A DNA stretch of 12,990 bases, taken from the NCBI GenBank assembly GCA_964458015.1, contig CAYWGR010000164.1, positions 1-12,990 on the forward strand, given 5' to 3'. Origin of the DNA: CAYWGR01 sp964458015 (GTDB lineage Bacteria; Planctomycetota; Planctomycetia; Pirellulales; Thermoguttaceae). Position 1 is the stretch's first letter; every line of letters starts with the position of its first letter. This document shows positions 1 to 6,481 of this stretch, piece after piece. Made by a program: the position numbers and the translations under genes. The notes beneath the pieces are model-generated. The model was not told the origin of the DNA. It searched no databases and saw only the letters and a list, made by a program, of their open reading frames with translations.

Positions 1-16
1 TCGAATCGGTGTTGTC

Positions 17-61
17 GGCCCAACGGGCCAACGGTTTGCCGAATGGTTGGCCCGTTGGGCC
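17..61. repeat. Perfect 16-bp inverted repeat, strong hairpin
   Basis: The left arm at 17-32 (ggcccaacgggccaac) is the exact reverse complement of the right arm at 46-61, with a 13-nt spacer between them. Each arm is itself nearly self-complementary (ggccc aac gggcc), so cruciform or multi-hairpin folds are possible. It lies 36 nt beyond the stop codon of the minus-strand membrane-protein gene and could end its transcript, but no T-run follows. It may instead belong to the short palindrome family seen elsewhere here, since the core gcccaacgggc recurs at 10966-10976. The structure is read directly; the role is inferred. Confidence 0.75.
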
Positions 62-97
62 AACAGATTGGCAAGCCTTCCCATGGCGCACCAAGAA

Positions 98-667
98 TCA
101 CCAACCGCAAAGTAAACGGCAGGCGCAGTAAATCACCCACAGCAGAATGTTGATAACTAAAAACCATTTCAGACACTTCTGCACGCCATAATGCTGATGA
201 GACCTGCAAAAAACACAACCTTCCGTTCGTTTTTTCAAGTCTGCTTGTTCTTTTTCCGAGAGACCTTTCGGCAGTTGATTGGGATTACGTAGGTAACTTT
301 CAGGCTTATCCAGGTAATCTATATAAATGAGCCCATGAATTTCCAGTTTTTCTGCGATATGGCGCATCCTCCAGAACATAGCATGTTGCACACTCCACCA
401 ACGTCGTGCCATCAGCCACCAAATGACACTCACAACAATGATGAAGAGGCCGGTAACGGCAGCCACGAACAGCGGTGGCTGAGCGTCTAAAGGGTGGTTT
501 GCAATTACAACAAAAGCCCCAACCGATCCGAGCGACATGACCGCCCCTGTTTGCCAAATCGCTGATTCAACGTGCTGTGCGGCTCTTTGGCACGACTCAT
601 ACTCTCTCCAGAGATTTTCTGTGCCGACTTTCCCGTGCTCACCAGATTTCTGATTATCAGCGGGCAT
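98..667 (-). CDS. Small membrane protein of unknown function, three predicted helices
   Basis: The 189-residue product is not a family I can name with confidence. Hydrophobic stretches at about residues 37-57, 66-86 and 166-188 suggest three membrane helices. The N-terminus is polar and contains a W-R-E-Y-E-S-C segment (20-26). A charged soluble stretch (about 88-160) lies between helices 2 and 3 and carries C151-x2-C154 with nearby histidines, which could bind a metal or form a disulfide. The start is well supported: a GAGGAG element lies 9 nt before the ATG on the minus strand. The gene is transcribed in the same direction as the lut run, 125 nt beyond lutC, but the hairpin repeat between them suggests a separate unit. 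The general layout (N-terminal polar part, helix pair, soluble part) resembles small bacterial SLATT-like membrane proteins, but this is only a weak impression. Confidence 0.7.
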   Translation of the reverse strand: MPADNQKSGEHGKVGTENLWREYESCQRAAQHVESAIWQTGAVMSLGSVGAFVVIANHPLDAQPPLFVAAVTGLFIIVVSVIWWLMARRWWSVQHAMFWRMRHIAEKLEIHGLIYIDYLDKPESYLRNPNQLPKGLSEKEQADLKKRTEGCVFCRSHQHYGVQKCLKWFLVINILLWVIYCACRLLCGW

Positions 668-750
668 GGCTATTGTCTCCTCATAATTCCGTTGGAAATT
701 CCATATGGTATCCGGGGAATTCTAGATCGAAATAATTTTTCTTGATTAAC

Positions 751-790
751 AGCCCTCCCCCTAACCCTCTCCCAATGGGAGAAGGGACTT
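751..790 (-). repeat. Palindromic intergenic repeat (copy A), 3' of lutC
   Basis: Read on the minus strand, this 40-bp element begins AAGTCCC and ends GGGCT. Its core is a hairpin (ccctctccc, loop aat, gggagaaggg on the plus strand) with one bulged base. It starts 2 nt after the lutC stop codon and so may protect or end the lut transcript, although no T-run follows. A second element with the same ends (copy B, 1505-1532) lies in the opposite orientation on the other side of lutC. This suggests a dispersed palindromic repeat family rather than a dedicated terminator. Confidence 0.6.
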
Positions 791-792
791 AT

Positions 793-1446
793 TTATCCCA
801 CCAAAATCACAACTAACCGTTTCGGTCCATGAACGCCGAGGATCAAGATTTTTTCGATGTCGGCCGTACGGCTGGGGCCGGTGACAATGACGAACTCGCC
901 GCGCTGGGCGGGGTCGGCCACGCGGGGCGCAATGGCGGCCCAGGCTGCGGGCAAGTGCTCGAACAATTGGCCGACCTTGGCAATGATGACGCACGCGGGC
1001 GGTAGATAGCAGAGGAGTCGGTCTTGGGCGTTGGGACAAGCAATCATGCACGAGCCCGTGTCGGCCAACAGTACGTCGGGCTCGATAACACTGGCCGACA
1101 GTTCGGCCATCGGCTTGGGTTGCCAATCGGCAGCCGCCCAACGGACAACGCCTTCGGGCAAATCGCCGACGACTTCACGCACGGCGGGGCGATCCATCGC
1201 ACCGAGCGAAGTCCACTGGGCTTTGGCCGTCAACTCGGCCAAATGACGCCGGGCGTCTTCCATCGTGGCGCAACGAATCACCTCGCCTTGGACCGCCGTC
1301 AGCTCGGCGGTGAATTGCTCGGCCATCGCGATGGGCGAGGGATTCTTACGCGGCCAGACCTCGGGCACGGGCGGCTTCGCCACTTGCGGGCCCTTGCTGA
1401 TTTCGTTACGCACACGCTGCAAAATCGTATCGCGACTGCTCATCAT
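793..1446 (-). CDS. lutC: LutC-type lactate utilization protein (LUD domain)
   Basis: LutC (YkgG in E. coli) is the small LUD-domain subunit of the cytoplasmic LutABC system, which oxidises L-lactate to pyruvate. The product is about 217 residues, normal for the family. The LUD domain fills most of it. The segment A-D-T-G-S near residue 128 and the C-terminal V-T-G-P-S-R-T-A-D-I-E-K-I-L-I-L-G-V-H-G run are diagnostic. Two adjacent ATG codons (1446 and 1443) are possible starts; a GAGAG element just upstream suits the second slightly better. It is the last gene of the minus-strand run and follows lutB after an unusually long 100-nt spacer, which appears to contain an inserted repeat. I am confident of the family; the substrate comes from the full lutA-lutB-lutC set. 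Confidence 0.92.
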   Translation of the reverse strand: MMSSRDTILQRVRNEISKGPQVAKPPVPEVWPRKNPSPIAMAEQFTAELTAVQGEVIRCATMEDARRHLAELTAKAQWTSLGAMDRPAVREVVGDLPEGVVRWAAADWQPKPMAELSASVIEPDVLLADTGSCMIACPNAQDRLLCYLPPACVIIAKVGQLFEHLPAAWAAIAPRVADPAQRGEFVIVTGPSRTADIEKILILGVHGPKRLVVILVG

Positions 1447-1450
1447 ACTC

Positions 1451-1567
1451 TCGATTTCGGTTCAAACTTGTTTTGACTCGACGACTATCCCAAAACCTAA
1501 AAACAAGTCCCCTCTCACTCCGGGTGAGGGCTGTTTGTCCAAAATATCACGCTTTCGATTTCGGTTC
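1451..1567. repeat. 13-bp direct repeats bounding a hairpin insert between lutB and lutC
   Basis: The sequence tcgatttcggttc occurs at 1451-1463 and again at 1555-1567. The second copy is the last part of the lutB coding region. The first lies just upstream of the lutC start. The 91-bp interval holds a 9-bp inverted repeat (1466-1474 with 1500-1508) and palindromic repeat copy B. Removing one copy plus the interval would let lutB read on to a TGA overlapping the lutC ATG by four bases. This is best read as insertion of a small non-autonomous element with a target-site duplication, though slippage or microhomology duplication is also possible. Confidence 0.55.
1505..1532 (+). repeat. Palindromic intergenic repeat (copy B), lutB-lutC spacer
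   Basis: This element starts aagtccc and ends gggct on the plus strand, matching the ends of copy A at 751-790 in the opposite orientation. The inner part can fold as an imperfect hairpin (ccctctcac against gggtgaggg). It sits 14 nt beyond the lutB stop codon and inside the interval bounded by 13-bp direct repeats. As an RNA hairpin between two co-transcribed genes it could lower or segment lutC expression, which is inference. Confidence 0.55.
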
Positions 1568-2968
1568 GTATTTATCTTTATTGTTGCGCCACCAACTGTG
1601 AAAATCGGGGCCGGGCACTTTGGGCAACTCGCGGCCGCGGGTCCACGCGCCTAGTTTGTCGGGATGCCACGGCAAGAACTTGGCCATGCTGACGCCCATC
1701 CGCACGGCGGTCATGGCAAGTTTGTAGCGCAAGGGGCCGCCCATAAACCACGCGAATGCCTGCCAGGTAACCCGCTCGTACAGCGAGTTCATCGACGAAG
1801 GTTCGTTGGCCGCCCGATCGCGCAGATGAATGAGTTGATGGGGGATGTCGATCTTCACCGGGCAGGCTTCGCTACACGCTCCGCACAACGACGAAGCGAA
1901 CGGCAGCTTCGCGGCCACGGGCAACCCCAGCAGGTGCGGCGTGAGGATCGAGCCGATGGGGCCGGGATAGACCCAGCCGTAGGCCCAACCGCCCACACGG
2001 CGATAGACCGGGCAGTTGTTCATGCACGCGCCGCAACGAATGCAATGCAGCGCTGACCACGAAGCACGATCCTTCAACACGTTGCTCCGCCCATTGTCTA
2101 ACAGAATGACGTACAGCTTTTTGCCGGGCGTAACGCCGTGGATCAAGTGGGTGTAGCTGGTCAACTTCTGACCGGTGCCGCTGCGGGGCAGCAAATTCAG
2201 GAACAACGGCAGATACTCGACCGACGGCATCATCTTTTCGATGCCGATCAATGCCACGTGGACCGGCGGGGTGGCCGTCGAGAGGCCCGCGTTGCCTTCG
2301 TTTTCGATGACGGTGATCGTGCCGGTATCGGCGATAGCGAAGTTGCACCCCGATATGCCCATCTCGGCTTGCAGATACTCTTCGCGAAGGTGCCGGCGTG
2401 CGATGTCCGTCAGATGGCGATGTTCGGCGCTAAAGGGCTCGCCCAATTTTTCAGCAAACAGATGGCCGACGTCGGCGGCCGACATGTGGATGGCGGGGGT
2501 AACAATATGCACGGGCCGCTGATGGGCCAATTGCACGATATACTCGCCGAGGTCGGTTTCGACCGCGCGGATGCCCGCTTGCTCCAACACATGGTTCAGC
2601 TCCATCTCCTCGCTGACCATCGACTTGGATTTGACCACGCTTTTGACGTTATGTTCGCGGGCGATATTCAGAATATGCTGGTTCGCCTCGGCAGCGTCTT
2701 TGGCCCAAAGGACGGTCGCGCCGCGGGCGGTGATTTTTTGCTCGAACTCGACCAGAAGCTTGTCGAGGTTGGCGATGGCAAATTCTTTCACCTGATGGGC
2801 TGCCTCGCGCCAATCCTGGAAATACGGAATGGCGTCGGTTACCGATCGGTTGTGCTTGGCCGACCGCTCGGCCGTTTCGCCCAGCGATTTCGGGGCGCAC
2901 GGCTCCGCAAGGCCCTTCGTTTGACTCGTGATGAATTCAGCGCCGGTCATGTGGATTTGTTCGGTCAT
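1547..2968 (-). CDS. lutB: LutB-type iron-sulfur lactate utilization protein
   Basis: LutB (YkgF) is the iron-sulfur subunit of the LutABC L-lactate oxidation system. The 473-residue length matches the family. The N-terminal two thirds is a LUD domain (about 65-305; A-D-T-G-T near 213-217). A ferredoxin-like part follows, with C309-x2-C312-x2-C315-x3-C319-P and C362-x2-C365-x3-C369-P, then a helical C-terminal tail. The reading frame stays open upstream to 3106, but that stretch is the end of the parA gene in another frame, so the start is placed at 2968, where the E-Q-I-H-M-T-G-A-E-F segment begins. No Shine-Dalgarno element is visible before it, unlike the yqhD-like, parA and AlbA_2 genes, which fits disruption of the 5' side by the cassette ending 13 nt upstream. 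Translation may depend on coupling. Confidence 0.93.
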   Translation of the reverse strand: MTEQIHMTGAEFITSQTKGLAEPCAPKSLGETAERSAKHNRSVTDAIPYFQDWREAAHQVKEFAIANLDKLLVEFEQKITARGATVLWAKDAAEANQHILNIAREHNVKSVVKSKSMVSEEMELNHVLEQAGIRAVETDLGEYIVQLAHQRPVHIVTPAIHMSAADVGHLFAEKLGEPFSAEHRHLTDIARRHLREEYLQAEMGISGCNFAIADTGTITVIENEGNAGLSTATPPVHVALIGIEKMMPSVEYLPLFLNLLPRSGTGQKLTSYTHLIHGVTPGKKLYVILLDNGRSNVLKDRASWSALHCIRCGACMNNCPVYRRVGGWAYGWVYPGPIGSILTPHLLGLPVAAKLPFASSLCGACSEACPVKIDIPHQLIHLRDRAANEPSSMNSLYERVTWQAFAWFMGGPLRYKLAMTAVRMGVSMAKFLPWHPDKLGAWTRGRELPKVPGPDFHSWWRNNKDKYEPKSKA

Positions 2969-2981
2969 AATTACGTGCGTC

Positions 2982-4055
2982 TTATTCGAATAGCGTTTTG
3001 TTGTGGCAACTCGTCGAGTTGTTGATATTGATGTTTGGGACCGTGCTGGTGGCGGGTAGCGTGATTGCCTTAAGTCCCGCCTTCTCGGCAATCTTGGTTG
3101 CCACATTCTTAAAGTCTTTGTAGGCTTCGGTGACGGCGTAAGAGTGAGCCCCCATCGCTCCGTCAGCAGCCTTGAGGAAGAACATGGGCTTGCGAGATTC
3201 CTGAGCCAACGGCATCAAACTACGATAATCCCGAAGTTTTGCAATGCAATGGGGGTCTGTGTCAACCGTAGCGCCGGCAGTCGGCTCACACTGCAATACG
3301 GCATTGGCGTAGGTAGACGGCATTTTTGCCATCCACCGCTCGAATGCCTTTACGGGTCGGTCGAGACGAATCGAATGACGAAGAACCATATAGCCGATAG
3401 GCTGAATACCGCCAAGAGGAAGCGGAACATTCTTTAAAGGATTTTTTTCGAGTCGTTCTCTCCAGTCATTTCGCCACGAGCGAATGGCTGGGCCAAGATT
3501 TTCAAGACCTTGCAACGAGAAAAGGTCTGGACCGAGCGGTATAACCACAAAGTCGGAAGCAATCAACGCAGCTCGATTGATGGCGCCAAGATTGGGTCCG
3601 AGATCGAGTAAAATCATGTCAGCTTCCTGCCTGACTCCCGCCATTTGCACGAGTCGCCAAAACGCAGATGTGACGCGAAACGCCCGTGGATTACCAGCCA
3701 AGCATTTTGGCCAAACTTCGGATAGCTCATCTTCAAACGTGGACAATGCCATGTCGCCAAGAACTAATCCAAGACGGTCGGCAATGACTTCAAAATGCGG
3801 TTCCGCCACATCGCCGATGCCCTCTTTCAGCGGTTGTATTGCCCCAAACACCGTGAGTGGCTTGCCATCGTGCGACATGACTTGCTCAAGCCGATCCTCA
3901 TCGAGAAACGACGCGGTGAGATTACACTGCGGATCGAGATCGGCGGCAATAACGCGAAGCCCGCAATCGGAAAACATCCAAGCGAGATGATAGACCAGCG
4001 ACGTTTTACCGACACCGCCCTTGTTATTAAAAAAAGCGATTACAGGAATGCTCAT
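2982..4055 (-). CDS. ParA-family (deviant Walker A) ATPase
   Basis: This 357-residue product is a ParA/MinD-type P-loop ATPase. The motifs are in order: deviant Walker A K12-G-G-V-G-K-T18 with the signature lysine, the D39-L-D-P-Q43 (A') motif, and a Walker B-like segment ending D151-L-G-P-N155. Such ATPases dimerise on ATP and act as positioning or assembly switches. No N-terminal DNA-binding domain, no ParB partner and no centromere-like repeats are seen, so plasmid or chromosome partition is not supported. The ATG overlaps the stop of the upstream AlbA_2 gene by four bases (ATGA), and an AGGAG element lies 6 nt before it, so the two are surely co-translated and probably act together. The last 20 or so residues (T-S-T-V-P-N-I-N onward) look like a low-complexity read-through tail. 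The gene lies between a yqhD-like gene and lutB, with lower sampled G+C than either. Confidence 0.9.
   Translation of the reverse strand: MSIPVIAFFNNKGGVGKTSLVYHLAWMFSDCGLRVIAADLDPQCNLTASFLDEDRLEQVMSHDGKPLTVFGAIQPLKEGIGDVAEPHFEVIADRLGLVLGDMALSTFEDELSEVWPKCLAGNPRAFRVTSAFWRLVQMAGVRQEADMILLDLGPNLGAINRAALIASDFVVIPLGPDLFSLQGLENLGPAIRSWRNDWRERLEKNPLKNVPLPLGGIQPIGYMVLRHSIRLDRPVKAFERWMAKMPSTYANAVLQCEPTAGATVDTDPHCIAKLRDYRSLMPLAQESRKPMFFLKAADGAMGAHSYAVTEAYKDFKNVATKIAEKAGLKAITLPATSTVPNININNSTSCHNKTLFE
3007..3021. repeat. 15-bp palindrome at the parA-lutB junction
   Basis: caactcg at 3007-3013 and cgagttg at 3015-3021 are exact reverse complements around one central base. As RNA it can form a 6-bp stem with a 3-nt loop. 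It lies within the last codons of the parA-like gene, about 40 nt before the lutB start. It could be a small operator, a pause hairpin or chance. Confidence 0.4.
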
Positions 4056-5263
4056 GGCCGTCTCCTGATGGTGGCTGCAACATAGGAGTCTTCGACCTGA
4101 AATTCAAGCGGGGGGTTGCCGTTCTTTTCAAGCTCTCGGCGAGCAGTGGCGATGCCAAACGCAAATCGCTGGACGTAACCAAGATCCTTCATAACAGCGG
4201 CGAGATTGGGGTTACGGTAGTCAGAGACACCCGGTTGGCCGAAGTTTTGCTTGGTAACCTGGCCGTAAGGTCCTCCGGGATTTTGTATCTCCACACGGTC
4301 ACGAAACCAATACAAACGCACAGGAGCGTTGGTGTTCTCATAGGAACGATGAAGAATTGCATTTCGAACAATCTGCTGAATCGCGACTATAGGATAATCG
4401 GGCCGCCGAACCTCCACAGGGCCGGAAGTAAAATCCACCGCGGTTTGCATGTTCGCCTTGAGTACATCCTCGATCTCGTCAAGTAAATCCGGCAAGGCTC
4501 CGCGAATCTCCCGCGAATCCTTCACCGGATCGCCCAACGCGATTCCGTCTACGCTTAAAAACTGTACGTAGGCGCAAGGAATCCAGTCGGTCGGTTCCCT
4601 GCCGACAGTTAAAACGCCAAGCAAGGTCGGACAGACAGGATTCCCTGGATGCGCAAACCTCAGTGCAACCAGTTGGTGTTCCAATGTCCGCTGATTTTGC
4701 TCCAGCACCTCAACAGAAATCGCGGAAGGCAAATACGTGCGGCGAAACAACAATTCATCCAGGACGTCAAGACTCGCTGACTCAATTGGGCGGATATCAG
4801 GAGACAGGTCATGGAAACGCCGTTTTTCGTTGAGACGCCGTTCGTCATCCTGGCTTGCCACGCCTCGGCGGGGGCCCGAGCGAACCCAAACAGTTCCCCT
4901 AAATCGTACTGGCGTCGCATCGGATGGATGTACGATTACGACAGCGACCTCCATTCCTTTCAGTGTACGTTTCTGAACGTCAAGCGAGGGAAATGGTGTT
5001 ACATTTCCATCACTACGCATGGAAGCAAGATTTTGGAGCAATTGATCAGTAATTGGCACTCCTGTCGGTTGCCCTTCGTTGTTTACGCCGACGAACAATA
5101 CACCAACTTGCCGATGATCCGGCAGATCGTTGGCGAACGCACACACCGCCTGGCGGAACTTATCCCCATTGGACATTGATTCCGTTCGCTCAACACGATC
5201 GGATTCTATATCATTGAGCAGTTGTTCGAGTTCTGCATCCGTCATGGCACGTCCCAATTGCAT
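4052..5263 (-). CDS. AlbA_2-domain protein with HATPase_c_4-like C-terminus
   Basis: The 403-residue product has the layout often annotated as 'ATP-binding protein', 'putative DNA binding domain' or, misleadingly, RecG-like. An AlbA_2 (Schlafen-like, nucleic-acid-binding) domain spans about 17-135, with E20-S-D-R-V-E-R-T, the V58-G-V-N-N-E-G64 turn and the V-W-V-R-S-G-P-R-R strand near 125-133. A GHKL-type ATP-binding region spans about 288-400. It has an N-box-like N301-A-I-L-H-R306, a glycine-rich I-Q-N-P-G-G-P-Y-G (326-334) and the usual R-N-P-N-L-A-x-V-M-K-D-L-G segment (350-362). No helicase motifs are present. The start at 5263 lies 6 nt after the yqhD-like stop behind an AGGGAAG element; the ATG at 5245 is an alternative. 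The stop overlaps the parA start. The partner protein and the lower sampled G+C argue for a mobile accessory pair; regulation of DNA or RNA, or defence, are guesses. Confidence 0.88.
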   Translation of the reverse strand: MQLGRAMTDAELEQLLNDIESDRVERTESMSNGDKFRQAVCAFANDLPDHRQVGVLFVGVNNEGQPTGVPITDQLLQNLASMRSDGNVTPFPSLDVQKRTLKGMEVAVVIVHPSDATPVRFRGTVWVRSGPRRGVASQDDERRLNEKRRFHDLSPDIRPIESASLDVLDELLFRRTYLPSAISVEVLEQNQRTLEHQLVALRFAHPGNPVCPTLLGVLTVGREPTDWIPCAYVQFLSVDGIALGDPVKDSREIRGALPDLLDEIEDVLKANMQTAVDFTSGPVEVRRPDYPIVAIQQIVRNAILHRSYENTNAPVRLYWFRDRVEIQNPGGPYGQVTKQNFGQPGVSDYRNPNLAAVMKDLGYVQRFAFGIATARRELEKNGNPPLEFQVEDSYVAATIRRRP

Positions 5264-5269
5264 TCTTCC

Positions 5270-6427
5270 CTATACTTGCAACGTTAAAATTTCCTTCACT
5301 TCCTTTTCAACGATATCGCCGTGCTCGCCGAGCTTCATGCCGCGCTGGGCGATGCGGCCGGCGACGAGACCGACGGCCTCGGGCGGAATCTTATAGTCGG
5401 CGAGCCGGGTGCCGACGCCCAAGGACTGGAAGAACTGTTCGGTTTTGGCGATGCCTTGCTCGATGCGGACGTCTTCATCGCCGTCGCACAGCCCCCAAAC
5501 GCGATCGGCGTATTGGAGCAACTTGGCCCGCTTGCGCTGCTTTTCATGCCGGAGCAAGCCGGGCAAAACGATCGCCAACGATTGCGCATGATCGACGCCG
5601 TACAGGGCCGTCAGCTCGTGGCCGATCATATGAGTAGCCCAATCTTGCGGAACGCCGCAGCCGATCAGGCCATTGAGAGCCTGGGTGGCGCACCACATCA
5701 CGTTGGCGCGAACATCGTAGTTCGTCGGCTCGCTGAGGGCCTTGGGGCCTTCTTCCACGAGCGTCTGCAAAACGGCCTCGGCTTGGCGATCTTGAAGCGG
5801 GGCATTGGCCGGATAGGTCAAATATTGCTCGGTCGTGTGAACCCACGCATCGACGATGCCGTTGGCCGTCTGACGCAGCGGCAAGCTGAAGGTGGTTTCG
5901 GGATCGAGGATCGAAAACTGCGGGCAGTATTGCGGGGCGGCAAAAAACAGCTTGTCTTTGGTCGTGGCACGTGTGATGACCGAGCCGCCGTTCATTTCAG
6001 AGCCCGTGGCCGGGATGGTCAACACGCAGCCCAACGGCAGCGGATCGGCCGGAATGAGAGACCAGTTGGTCATAATGTCCCAGGGGTCGCGGCCCTTAAA
6101 AACAACGGCTGCGGCAATGAACTTCGAGGCGTCGATCACGGAACCGCCGCCGACGGCCAGAAGGTAATCGAGACCTTCAGCCCGGATTAGCTCGACGGCC
6201 TTCATGCAGGTTTCGTAGTGCGGATTCGGCTCGATGCCGCCGAACTCGACGATCTTGCGCCCTTGAAGGGCAGCCACCACCTGATCGTATACGCCGTTGC
6301 GCTTGATCGAGCCGCCGCCGTAGACCATCAGCGGCTTGGCATCGGCCGGGAGCAGCTTGGGCAGCTCGGCAATCGAGCCGCGACCGAATACGACCTTCGT
6401 CGGGCAGTGGTAGGTGAAATTGAACAT
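5270..6427 (-). CDS. yqhD: Iron-type alcohol dehydrogenase / YqhD-like aldehyde reductase
   Basis: This cytoplasmic group III metal-dependent alcohol dehydrogenase is close to E. coli YqhD in length (385 residues) and along most of its sequence. YqhD-type enzymes use NADPH to reduce short aldehydes such as butanal, acrolein and methylglyoxal-type compounds. Visible features are the Y36-G-G-G-S40 and G93-G-G-S96-V-I-D nucleotide-binding loops. The E61-F-G-G-I-E-P-N-P segment and T-G-S-E near 141-144 are also present. The expected metal ligands are D193, H197, H266 and H280. A GGGAG element lies 7 nt before the ATG. It follows lutA by 48 nt and precedes the AlbA_2 gene by 6 nt. Placement with lut genes suggests handling of lactaldehyde or methylglyoxal beside lactate, which is inference; the exact substrate cannot be told from sequence. 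Confidence 0.92.
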   Translation of the reverse strand: MFNFTYHCPTKVVFGRGSIAELPKLLPADAKPLMVYGGGSIKRNGVYDQVVAALQGRKIVEFGGIEPNPHYETCMKAVELIRAEGLDYLLAVGGGSVIDASKFIAAAVVFKGRDPWDIMTNWSLIPADPLPLGCVLTIPATGSEMNGGSVITRATTKDKLFFAAPQYCPQFSILDPETTFSLPLRQTANGIVDAWVHTTEQYLTYPANAPLQDRQAEAVLQTLVEEGPKALSEPTNYDVRANVMWCATQALNGLIGCGVPQDWATHMIGHELTALYGVDHAQSLAIVLPGLLRHEKQRKRAKLLQYADRVWGLCDGDEDVRIEQGIAKTEQFFQSLGVGTRLADYKIPPEAVGLVAGRIAQRGMKLGEHGDIVEKEVKEILTLQV

Positions 6428-6452
6428 GGGCTTACTCCCTTGATTCCGCGAG

Positions 6453-6481
6453 AACTAAACGAAAAACGCTTTTCGTTAGTT
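6453..6481 (-). repeat. Hairpin at the lutA-yqhD junction
   Basis: aactaaacgaaaa at 6453-6465 pairs with ttttcgttagtt at 6470-6481, apart from one bulged A. The stem includes the lutA stop codon, so it forms in the mRNA right at the end of lutA. It could act as a weak internal terminator or a stability element that sets the ratio of lutA to downstream products. No T-run follows on the minus strand. Confidence 0.5.

Noticed and set aside
1024..1476. Long plus-strand open frame opposite lutC
   Set aside because: It is the shadow of a G+C-rich gene on the other strand, with no family motifs. The same holds for the plus-strand frames at 2138-3025, 5321-6190 and 6218-6973.
2969..3106. 46-residue N-terminal extension of LutB
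   Set aside because: It is arginine-rich, unlike LutB N-termini, and overlaps the parA-like coding region in another frame. The start at 2968 gives the normal family length.
2982..4055. ParA-like gene as part of a plasmid partition system
   Set aside because: No ParB gene, no centromere-like direct repeats and no replication gene are present, and the partner is an AlbA_2/HATPase protein.
4052..5263. AlbA_2 protein as an ATP-dependent helicase (RecG)
   Set aside because: No Walker A or helicase motifs are present; the RecG label in databases arises from the shared AlbA_2/HATPase family.
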